A stretch of DNA of 64,000 nt from Pelotomaculum terephthalicicum JT (GTDB lineage Bacteria > Bacillota > Desulfotomaculia > Desulfotomaculales > Pelotomaculaceae), in contig NZ_JAKNBL010000003.1 in assembly GCF_022410535.1 (NCBI RefSeq), positions 1 to 64,000 of the forward strand, read 5' to 3'. Positions 8,657-15,574 of this stretch are shown piece after piece; the first letter of the stretch is position 1, and each line of letters starts with the position of its first letter. A model generated the notes under the pieces. That model was not told where the DNA came from and searched no databases. It was given only the letters and a program-made list of their open reading frames with translations. Position numbers and translations under genes: made by a program.

Positions 8657-9094
8657 TTACTGCCCGCTCACTTTTATCGGGACAGGCGCGCCGGTGGGAA
8701 GAATGATACACATGTCGCCGAGCAAATTGATAAAAATCCGGTTAATAGTAACAGTAGAATTCATAATGCTTGTCTGTACCATACCGGGCCAAGTCGCAGT
8801 TCCGGGATTGCCCTGAGCGCATATGCCTTGTGTGACAATATTTTTCCCGTTGGCTTTAACTGTCGGGTTGAAGGACTTGAATACCCAGACATCCAGCCCC
8901 GGGTCCGTAGGTGAGCCGGGTGGAGGCGGAATAGGCACCGGAGCAGGGGCCTGGCCATGCGACGCTCCCGCCTGGCCTTTTTGCGTCTCAACAACAACCT
9001 CGATTTCATTCACCTTCACCTTGCCGCCATCGCGCCCGGTCAGCTTTAAATTACCCGCCAGGTTTAGCAGCCCGGACAGTTTAAGGTCACCCAT
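8657..9094 (-). CDS. PAAR-like spike-tip protein
   Basis: The ATG at 9094, six bases after GGAGG, gives about 145 residues. The N-terminal ~45 residues form a docking segment (LKLSGLLNLAGNLKLTG). A proline-rich linker (APVPIPPPPGSP) follows, and then a C-terminal domain with FKSFNPTVKANGKNIV and the ending GDMCIILPTGAPVPIKVSGQ. Glycine-bounded beta turns, a late GD-C-PTG segment and the position directly after the spike gene fit a PAAR-like cap that sharpens the spike (Afp10 analogue). Classical PAAR metal-binding His/Cys triads are not obvious, so I call it PAAR-like by layout rather than by motif. Confidence 0.55.
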   Translation of the reverse strand: MGDLKLSGLLNLAGNLKLTGRDGGKVKVNEIEVVVETQKGQAGASHGQAPAPVPIPPPPGSPTDPGLDVWVFKSFNPTVKANGKNIVTQGICAQGNPGTATWPGMVQTSIMNSTVTINRIFINLLGDMCIILPTGAPVPIKVSGQ

Positions 9095-9096
9095 CT

Positions 9097-9747
9097 TCAA
9101 CCTCCGGTAATCTCGTTGGACTTTATGGTCGTCTTCGGGCCCGTGCCCACTGTTAGAACATTATCAACGTCCGTATTGCCTGTAATATGCACCTTGCCGT
9201 CGATATTCACATCGCCGTGGATTTCCATATTTTTGCAGGTGATGCTGACAGTCTTGTCTGCACACTCGACCGTAATTCCATTTGCATCCAGGGTTACCGT
9301 GCTGTTGTTTTTTTCATCGCGGATAACCAATTTCTCATTTTTATCGCTGTCATCCAGTTGAATTACTTGCCCGGAAGCAGTACGGATGATCTTTTGAAAC
9401 TTTGCCGGCGCCTGGGCGTCCGCGGTGTTGGGTGTCTTTCCCTGCGGATACCAGACCCCGGTCCAGATGGGGTTATTGATGTCGCCGGCGCCAAATTCCA
9501 CCCATACATTGTCTTTCTCTTCGGGGATGAAGAAAAAGCTCGGCGGAAAGCACGGTTTAGCCATAACCTGGATGGGGCGCTGGCTCTTGCCGTCCGGCGT
9601 CTCTTCCAGGATGCCGTGCACCTCGACCAGGAGCTCGCCCCGGTGGGGGCCGTTCTGGGGAGGATCGTTACTCAACACCACTCCCGGATACTTGCCGAAA
9701 TATTTCTTTGTACTGTTTTCTATTCTGCTTTCTTCTGTTTCGAACAT
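9097..9747 (-). CDS. gpV/gp5-like spike protein with OB-fold
   Basis: This 216-residue protein forms the central needle of the baseplate. Residues ~15-105 contain the OB-fold segment typical of gpV/VgrG (KYPGVVLSNDPPQNGPHRGELLVEV, then FFIPEEKDNVWVEFGAGDINNPIW and GVWYPQGK). Residues ~115-216 are a chain of short beta repeats (KLVIRDEKNNSTVTLDANGI, NIDGKVHITGNTDVDNVL) that would wind into a beta-helical spike. In many systems this is fused to the gpD half, as VgrG/Afp8. Here the two halves are separate adjacent genes. The ATG at 9747 has GAGGAG upstream, and the stop overlaps the RBS of the PAAR-like gene. Confidence 0.85.
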   Translation of the reverse strand: MFETEESRIENSTKKYFGKYPGVVLSNDPPQNGPHRGELLVEVHGILEETPDGKSQRPIQVMAKPCFPPSFFFIPEEKDNVWVEFGAGDINNPIWTGVWYPQGKTPNTADAQAPAKFQKIIRTASGQVIQLDDSDKNEKLVIRDEKNNSTVTLDANGITVECADKTVSITCKNMEIHGDVNIDGKVHITGNTDVDNVLTVGTGPKTTIKSNEITGG

Positions 9748-9756
9748 AATCTCCTC

Positions 9757-10896
9757 TTACCGTTGGCATTGAAACTCGGTCTGATAGCCTTCCTTATTCA
9801 ACACATGCCGCACCTGAGACAAATACCATGTCCCGGAAAAACGGCCGCCCACATTGGCAATTTTGATGGTGGACTGGGCATGGATGCGGTGGTTGCCGGA
9901 AGCGCTCCCACTTGCGCGCATGCCGCGGATGCTGGTGCTGAACTGATTATCGGCCCGCTTGTTCAATTCATCCTGCGTGGTGAAGCCCGGCGTAATCTCA
10001 CGCTCCACGCTCCCAAGTTCGTCCCGCAGCCGCTGCTGAACGATACTCGCGGCCGACAGCAGGTTCTTTATCGACAAAGCCCTGGCCGGGTAGCGGCTGT
10101 AGAACTGAGTCAGGTTCTCGTCCGTGAAAAGGTCTGCGGTGGCTCCCACATCCTCAACCGGCGCCGTCACCTGCTGAATACACTGCCCGGTGTCAAAATC
10201 GGTGCCGGCAAAAACGCGCGGAAGCTGGATCTTGGCCGCATCGACGGTCGCCTCAAAAGTGAGCAGGCAGTTGGCGACACCGGCTCTTCCGTGATAAAGT
10301 GTCACTTCTGGATCTGATTTCATGATCTTGTACGACGCCTTAAAATAGAGCTCATCCTTTTGTTCACCGCTCACCACAAACATCTCACAGCCATATGCTG
10401 CCGCAAGCCTGAGTAGGAATGCCAGGTCTGTTTCATCCTGCTGGCGGATGCCGTTGCCCGAGAAATTCGAGTTCCCCTTTAAATCGACTCTAATATTGCC
10501 GGTGTCGAAATATGCTCCCGCGATATCCTTCACGATTTTTTCCAGCGTAGTATCGGTCCAGACACGGTTTCTTTTCCGCATTCCCATGTTCATGCTCCTA
10601 TCAAAGGCCAGGAGCCTGAGCTTCGGCACGCCATGCCGGGGGAAGCTCCCTTCAACCTTGGAAATCCGGCCGCGGAAGATGACCGAATGATCGTTGACCG
10701 TTCCCAGGTCCGTCTCGACCTGCATCCCTTCCTGCAGGGCATGGCTGTATACTTTAAAAGGATCGGTCATCTCTATCGTGAGCTTGTCCGGCCCGGCACT
10801 CCCTTCTTCAACCGTCAGGGAAGACAGGTCATTGGACAAATCGTAGGACGCGCTGCCGGCCTTGATGGATATTCGATAATACAGGTCGTTTTTCAC
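9757..10896 (-). CDS. gpD-like baseplate hub protein
   Basis: This is a late-control gpD/VgrG N-terminal-type hub that forms the trimeric platform under the tube. I place the start at the GTG at 10896, five bases after GGAGG, giving about 379 residues. Upstream in-frame sequence overlaps the LysM gene and is poor in start signals. Family features include LSSLTVEEGSAGPDKLTIEMTD at the N-terminus, a middle with DETDLAFLLRLAAAYGCEMFV, and a C-terminus with GRFSGTWYLSQVRHVLNKEGYQTEFQ. All are typical of phage gpD. The stop is ten bases upstream of the spike gene, and the LysM gene stop lies just before its start, indicating translational coupling. Confidence 0.85.
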   Translation of the reverse strand: MKNDLYYRISIKAGSASYDLSNDLSSLTVEEGSAGPDKLTIEMTDPFKVYSHALQEGMQVETDLGTVNDHSVIFRGRISKVEGSFPRHGVPKLRLLAFDRSMNMGMRKRNRVWTDTTLEKIVKDIAGAYFDTGNIRVDLKGNSNFSGNGIRQQDETDLAFLLRLAAAYGCEMFVVSGEQKDELYFKASYKIMKSDPEVTLYHGRAGVANCLLTFEATVDAAKIQLPRVFAGTDFDTGQCIQQVTAPVEDVGATADLFTDENLTQFYSRYPARALSIKNLLSAASIVQQRLRDELGSVEREITPGFTTQDELNKRADNQFSTSIRGMRASGSASGNHRIHAQSTIKIANVGGRFSGTWYLSQVRHVLNKEGYQTEFQCQR

Positions 10897-10898
10897 CT

Positions 10899-11192
10899 TC
10901 ACCTCCGCGGCGTGCGCGTGGCTACCCGGATGGGCGGGATAACGAGGGTATCGCCGGCTTGCCAGTCCAGGGGAAACCTGAGTGGATTGGCATCGGCAAT
11001 GCGCCACCACAGATCCTCGCGCCCATAGTAATGCGCCGCCAGTTGGTCCAAAGTTTCATTCCCCACTACCGTATGAATAATACTGTCCGGGTAAGCCTCG
11101 GAGGGGGCGGCGGGACGCTGAGCCAAACTCACCCATCCATTTTTTTTGACCGTATCCAGTCCGTAGTACCTTGAATAAATGGAGACAGGCAT
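10899..11192 (-). CDS. LysM-domain tail protein
   Basis: This 97-residue protein consists mainly of one LysM-like domain. Residues ~38-90 read IIHTVVGNETLDQLAAHYYG, then WWRIADANPLRFPLDWQAGDTLVIPP. LysM modules in contractile tails (Afp7 C-terminal half, gpX, gp53) clamp the hub and inner tube together rather than necessarily binding cell wall. In Afp7 the tube-like domain and LysM are fused. Here the tube-like half is the next gene upstream (11204-11788), so the function is split over two genes. The ATG at 11192 has AGAGG five bases upstream. Confidence 0.82.
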   Translation of the reverse strand: MPVSIYSRYYGLDTVKKNGWVSLAQRPAAPSEAYPDSIIHTVVGNETLDQLAAHYYGREDLWWRIADANPLRFPLDWQAGDTLVIPPIRVATRTPRR

Positions 11193-11203
11193 AGTTACCT
11201 CTT

Positions 11204-11788
11204 CTAAAACGGTTTTATATTTTGGATTCCAAGAGCGGACAGAGCGTTTCGGTGCGCCTTGTCCAGGGTATAAAGCTTATTGTCCTTTTCCTCGATGACC
11301 GAAAGCGTGATCTTCGCCTCCGCCCTTACCGGGGCAAGGGCACTGTTAAACTGCGTTTCGGTGATGCTCATGCCGGTTACGACACATTCCAGGATTTTTG
11401 TTCCGAAACCGAAAACACAGGTAGGCGGCGAGCTGATCCGCTTGCCTTCCTCGCCGCTGCCTATCGTTGCCCAGGCGTCGGCCTTGGGGTACATGAAGGA
11501 GCGCAGCTTGGCCAACTCCGTCGCTATGCCGTTGTCCACGGGCGTCGGGTTGAGCATATTTGTTCCTTGCTCAAGACCATGCAATTTTATATCGAATGAG
11601 ATCGTCCGCTCGCCGCCGCCGGTGTATACCTTGCCCGGCGTATCTTCACACAGGCATGTATTGCGCTCGGCGTAGTTTACAGCCTTGTTGTCGCTTATGG
11701 ATTCCGGGTTGAACTGAAATGTGACAATCAATGGCGGGACAACCTCTACATTGGCGAGAAAACCACGCAGCACCTGTTTTTCGACCAT
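11204..11788 (-). CDS. CIS tube-adaptor protein (Afp7 N-terminal-like)
   Basis: This 194-residue protein matches the N-terminal half of Afp7-type tube/hub adaptors. It has the hallmark ANVEVVPPLIVTFQFNPESIS, then GGGERTISFDIKLHGLEQG, FGFGTKILECVVTGMSITETQFN and LAPVRAEAKITLSVIEE. It joins the inner tube to the baseplate hub. I prefer the ATG at 11788, seven bases after GAGGAG, over upstream frames that run into the preceding gene. The downstream LysM gene starts 11 bases after its stop. It is complete. It is the only tube-like protein in the locus, and it is an adaptor rather than a stack-forming tube subunit. Confidence 0.82.
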   Translation of the reverse strand: MVEKQVLRGFLANVEVVPPLIVTFQFNPESISDNKAVNYAERNTCLCEDTPGKVYTGGGERTISFDIKLHGLEQGTNMLNPTPVDNGIATELAKLRSFMYPKADAWATIGSGEEGKRISSPPTCVFGFGTKILECVVTGMSITETQFNSALAPVRAEAKITLSVIEEKDNKLYTLDKAHRNALSALGIQNIKPF

Positions 11789-11804
11789 CCCCATGCTCCT
11801 CTCT

Positions 11805-12467
11805 TCAGCGCAGCAGGCCCAGTCTGAAGCGTTCCTCCTCGGCCAGCTTGCGCATTTTCTGCATGAACAGCCGCACAAGATTGTCGCTCACAAGATTCTC
11901 TGCCGTCGTTGTATCAAATCCACTGGTTCGGTTAGACGCGAGTGATTGATGCTCCTCTTCCCGCTGCCTTATGGCCGCGGCCACCTCGCGCTTCATCGTA
12001 TGCCTGATTGTTTCCAGCACCAGGCTTAGCCCAGGCAAGTGCATGAGACCAGGAGCAACTGTCTCACGGCCGCCATGCAGCTTATGTTCAGGTAATGGCA
12101 GCAACGGCGGCATTGCCGGAGTGTCGACCGCTTCCGGCAAGCTTCGGGACAAGAGATCTGCATATTTTGCCCTGTGTCCAGGCGCTACGCATGCCATGAT
12201 CCGGTTATAAGCCACCGGAAAAAACCCGGGTGCAAGACCCATGAAAAAACCTGGAGGTCCCCCTAACGGGGCCATCTTCGCAAGGCACAGCGGCATTGAG
12301 CCATACGAGCGGACGGAAACCAGCGGCGGCCCGTCCTTCACTCCCGCGCCTGGCTCGGTTCGCCTGTCTGTTGCCGGTACAGACAAGTCGTCTGTCTGCC
12401 GCGCCGCACTCGAATGGGGCAACGAAAGCTGCGGCTTAATGTGGGGTTGTGGGAAAGCACTGCCCAT
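11805..12467 (-). CDS. Unknown tail-locus protein, 5' end probably lost
   Basis: An open frame of 220 residues ends at 11805, just before the tube-adaptor gene. The C-terminal ~100 residues look like a real, charged helical protein (HTMKREVAAAIRQREEEH, TTAENLVSDNLVRLFMQKMRKLAEEERFRLGLLR). The N-terminal part is proline-rich (PLGGPPGFFMGLAPGFFP). The apparent start at 12467 has no good ribosome-binding site and lies inside the truncated sheath frame. The true start was therefore probably removed by the deletion that cut the sheath gene. I do not recognise the family. Its position between the sheath/tube genes and the adaptor suggests an assembly or tube-associated protein. Confidence 0.55.
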   Translation of the reverse strand: MGSAFPQPHIKPQLSLPHSSAARQTDDLSVPATDRRTEPGAGVKDGPPLVSVRSYGSMPLCLAKMAPLGGPPGFFMGLAPGFFPVAYNRIMACVAPGHRAKYADLLSRSLPEAVDTPAMPPLLPLPEHKLHGGRETVAPGLMHLPGLSLVLETIRHTMKREVAAAIRQREEEHQSLASNRTSGFDTTTAENLVSDNLVRLFMQKMRKLAEEERFRLGLLR

Positions 12468-12663
12468 AGGCGCCGTTGGCTCCCGCTTTGTATGAGCCGA
12501 AATGTTCCTTGAACTGGCTCCAATTGACCACTTGATACACTTCTCCAGGCACCCCGCGTTCGGAGAGGATCATGAAAGCGGCGACCGACGTCTGGGCCGG
12601 TTGAATGCTGGGCGTTGCCCGGCCATCTGTTTCAACGATGTTCAACCCTACGTTGTAGCTCAT
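12436..12663 (-). pseudogene. 5' fragment of the contractile tail sheath gene
   Basis: The ATG at 12663 has one of the strongest ribosome-binding sites in the window (AAAGGAGGAGA). It starts a typical sheath N-terminus, with GLNIVETDGRATPSIQPAQTS, VAAFMILSERGVPGEVYQVVNW and FKEHFGSYKAGANGAY. Sheath proteins of this family run 350-700 residues, but here the homologous part ends after about residue 71. The frame runs on as GQCFPTTPH to a stop at 12436. The downstream sequence belongs to a different gene, so a deletion junction lies near 12450-12466. Without a full sheath the particle cannot contract. A collapsed assembly between repeated sheath copies would give the same picture. Confidence 0.8.
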
Positions 12664-12792
12664 TAAATCTCCTCCTTTTCCCGGCCTAATATCTCCCCCC
12701 GGCCGAATGTGACATTGACTAGTTAGGTACTCACGTCATAATACTCGCGTCATGCTTGATGACACCGGTCCCCCGGGAACCGGCGCGAACCT

Positions 12793-13467
12793 CTATGGGA
12801 CTGTCTGAATATGAGTTTCGATCTTTTCGCCAATCTTTTGCCCATAGTTCGTGATCAGGGTCGTGACCGGTGGACCGACGGGACCCTCCGGCCTTATTAC
12901 CGGCAGCGTCGCTATCAGGTAAACAGCCGGCTTCCAGCGATACCCGGCGCCCATGGTGCCCCAGAATTCGGCCAATTTGGGGAAGCCTTCTCCCGGCAGG
13001 ACGATAACCGGCAGCGCGGCGTCAGCCAATACCTGGGGAAAGTCAACGGGCAACGGGTCCGGAGCGTAAATCTGGCGCGGCGTCAGCGACTCCGTCTCCA
13101 GGTCCATCAACAGGGCCGACACCGCCGACAAAATGGCGTGCTCCGTCAGCGCCGGTTCCACCCCGTGGGCTATGTCCGGAGCGACAGGATCCCAGGCCGT
13201 AATTAGATAATGACAATCCAGCCACCGCGGCGCCGGCATTTGGCTGACAACCCCGTTTCGGACCTGGCGCAACCCCTCATTCAAACGCATGCCGTGGTTT
13301 TCCCGCAAATCTGCCAAGTAAATATTGACCGCTCGTTGTTGCAAACCGCCCACATACTTGCGCCAGTTTTCGTCAGGCGGCTCGAAGCCAATCTGGCCGG
13401 CCTGCAGCCCGAGGTTTTGGTTTTTCTCGAACAGCTTACGCAGAAGCAGGCTAAAGTGATGGATCAT
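12793..13467 (-). CDS. DUF4255 tail-terminator-like protein (Afp16-type)
   Basis: This 224-residue DUF4255 protein is the family that includes Afp16-like proteins, which cap the end of tube and sheath and set the particle terminus. Visible family features are QIGFEPPDENWRKYV, NIYLADLRENHGMR, the strand WLDCHYLITAWDP and EHAILSAVSALLMDLET. The protein is complete. It sits 41 bases downstream of the DUF4157 gene and about 130 bases upstream of the sheath fragment, the usual neighbourhood in eCIS loci. The gap before the sheath gene holds short direct repeats of CGTCAT and a CCGGT/ACCGG hairpin without a T-run. Confidence 0.85.
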   Translation of the reverse strand: MIHHFSLLLRKLFEKNQNLGLQAGQIGFEPPDENWRKYVGGLQQRAVNIYLADLRENHGMRLNEGLRQVRNGVVSQMPAPRWLDCHYLITAWDPVAPDIAHGVEPALTEHAILSAVSALLMDLETESLTPRQIYAPDPLPVDFPQVLADAALPVIVLPGEGFPKLAEFWGTMGAGYRWKPAVYLIATLPVIRPEGPVGPPVTTLITNYGQKIGEKIETHIQTVP

Positions 13468-13508
13468 AAAGTATTGCCCTCTTTTCCCCTGGTTGGCGGC
13501 ATCTCAGT

Positions 13509-15569
13509 TCAACGTAATTCCGGGTGGCGCATTTGTTTAACCTCTCGTTCCGTATTGGGGCGCGCAAACTCAAATCGCAGATTATCGGCATCCAGCGCTT
13601 TTTTCCAGTTGTCGCCCTGGGCTTTTTCTTGCACGTGATCGAGACTGATGCGTGTTTCTTCAACCGGTATTCCCGAGCCAACCCCCGAAAGCACCGGAGC
13701 AGTTTGTTTACCCTCGGGCAGGCTAAACCCGGCATCACTAAAAATTTTCTTGGCCGCAGGATCTTTACGTATACGCCGGTAGAACGCTTCGCGCGTACGA
13801 TTATATAGCTCCTCGTAATTGTTCTCGGTGAGGGTCTCTTTCTTGAGGATCTCTGCCTTTGCGTCATTCCATAGCTTTTCCAGACGGGGATGGTCGGATA
13901 TTTTTTTCCCGATCACCGCCCGGATCCGGGCTGCAGCTTGTCGCTGATTTTCTCCCGGAAGTACAGGCACCTTATCAATATCCAGTTTTGGTTTGGGCTT
14001 GCCCGGCACCCGCTTGCCCTCAATCCGGGGTTCGGATTTGCCTCCGGTGACCCTGGGCACAGAGGCTTTTTCAACGATGTCACCTTCAAACGCTTTCTCC
14101 ACACTCTTAGCCCATCGTTCCGCCCCCTTTCTTTTCTTCCATTCTTGTTTGGTCTCAGTTCGTTCGCCGGGCCGGGGGTGATAGCCACTGCCGGCCGTAG
14201 CTTTTGGGGCAACTCCGGAAGAATTCGGTGTGTCCGGCATTTTAGAACTTGATCCGACCGGCCGGGATACCGGCGTATCCTCAACTACCACTGTAATCGG
14301 AGACACTTCACTGCGGCCGGGGACCGGGGTCCTGCCGTCAAGCTTGCCGCCCCCCGCCTCTGTTTCAGTTGAACGTACCGGTACCTCGCGGATGACTGGA
14401 CGCTCTACAGCTTTCGGCGGCAGTTCAAGTACAGGAATGGTAGTTGGGAGATCTTTCAGGTTCATTAAATCCCGGTTAGTGGAACGGCCCTGATTCTTTC
14501 CTCCTCCAGCCGCGAACAGAATCCCCTCAAGGTTAGCAAATAGATTAATCACTCTCGGATCACTGTAAAAAACAGAGGCAATCGAAGCCGCCGGACTTGA
14601 GGCTATTGTCCGTAACAATTCCATTTGTTCAGATTTAATAATGTTTGCCTTGAAAGTGGCTGCCTCGAATTCCGTCATTTGGTAAAAATGGCCGTGAAAC
14701 TCACCCATAACCAAGGTCTTTTTTTGCCTTTCAATCTCTTCCATTGCAGCATTTATATCAATTTCAGGCGGCTTGCCTAGATTGTTTCGCAGGTCCCTTT
14801 GCACGATCCTGCGAAGAATTTCAATACCCAGTCGCTTGAAATTGTCCTGTTGGGCGGCATAAGCCAGTTCGACCACCGAGTGACGCCTCAGCCAAAAGCC
14901 AATATTTTTAAAACTGGAAACCAGTTCTTCATCCGAAAGCGATTCCAATGCTCTTCCGTCTGGGCTCTTCTCAAGCGGCAGCTCCGAAACGTCACGCGCA
15001 AGCCCTATTGGGCTGCGCATCTGGACCTGGACCGGGCCGGTAGCATCAGCTGCCCGGCAAGCCTCCTGTTCTGCTTCAGAGTCTCTGCCAGGCGCCGGTC
15101 CACTCCATACTCCAGAACCTGATTGCTGCACCACATGTGTCAACTCATGGGCTAGAAGCCGCTTTCCGGCGGTTGTGGCCGGCGCGTACTGCCCGGCGCC
15201 GAAGACTAAATCCTTCCCGATGGTGTAAGCCCGGGCACTAGCCGAACGCGCCGACCTAGCCGCCCGGGCATCCGTGTGCACCCGCACCTGGCTGAAATCA
15301 TGCCCGAAGCGCTCTTCCATATCAGCCAGGGTGATTGGGTCAAGCGGCCATCCGGACGAAAGCAAAACTTCATGTAAAATAGGCGGCGCAATATTCGTAC
15401 CGGACTGCAATAACCGGCTAACTGCCTGATTGCCAGCCATATGCTGCAGGTCCATAATATCTGCGTACGGATCGAATGATCCGGCACGGTTGTCCCTCTC
15501 CGGCACGTATCCCTGGACCTTACCGGCGCTTTTATCTTTTTCGGATTTCCTGGAAACAGGTCCCGCCAT
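13509..15569 (-). CDS. DUF4157 protein, candidate eCIS effector/toxin
   Basis: This 686-residue protein has an eCIS-cargo architecture. Near residues 41-55 it carries the LQHMAGNQAVSRLLQ motif that recurs in such proteins. Residues ~75-150 form the DUF4157 domain, ending with a zincin-type HELTH motif at 141-145 (LLAHELTHVVQQ). A helical region follows (~200-340). A long proline- and charge-rich linker (~360-560) leads to a C-terminal ~100-residue domain ending in SLDHVQEKAQGDNW, ALDADNLRFEF and RHPELR. That ending looks like a His/Asn-bearing nuclease-type toxin tip, but I cannot place it in a named family. The gene lies between the AAA+ ATPase and the terminator-like gene, where cargo is often encoded. 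No obvious immunity gene is adjacent. Confidence 0.78.
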   Translation of the reverse strand: MAGPVSRKSEKDKSAGKVQGYVPERDNRAGSFDPYADIMDLQHMAGNQAVSRLLQSGTNIAPPILHEVLLSSGWPLDPITLADMEERFGHDFSQVRVHTDARAARSARSASARAYTIGKDLVFGAGQYAPATTAGKRLLAHELTHVVQQSGSGVWSGPAPGRDSEAEQEACRAADATGPVQVQMRSPIGLARDVSELPLEKSPDGRALESLSDEELVSSFKNIGFWLRRHSVVELAYAAQQDNFKRLGIEILRRIVQRDLRNNLGKPPEIDINAAMEEIERQKKTLVMGEFHGHFYQMTEFEAATFKANIIKSEQMELLRTIASSPAASIASVFYSDPRVINLFANLEGILFAAGGGKNQGRSTNRDLMNLKDLPTTIPVLELPPKAVERPVIREVPVRSTETEAGGGKLDGRTPVPGRSEVSPITVVVEDTPVSRPVGSSSKMPDTPNSSGVAPKATAGSGYHPRPGERTETKQEWKKRKGAERWAKSVEKAFEGDIVEKASVPRVTGGKSEPRIEGKRVPGKPKPKLDIDKVPVLPGENQRQAAARIRAVIGKKISDHPRLEKLWNDAKAEILKKETLTENNYEELYNRTREAFYRRIRKDPAAKKIFSDAGFSLPEGKQTAPVLSGVGSGIPVEETRISLDHVQEKAQGDNWKKALDADNLRFEFARPNTEREVKQMRHPELR

Positions 15570-15574
15570 TGCAA

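Noticed and set aside
9187-10317. 376-codon plus-strand frame opposite the gpD and gpV genes
   Set aside because: It spans two well-supported minus-strand genes and has no domain; a shadow.
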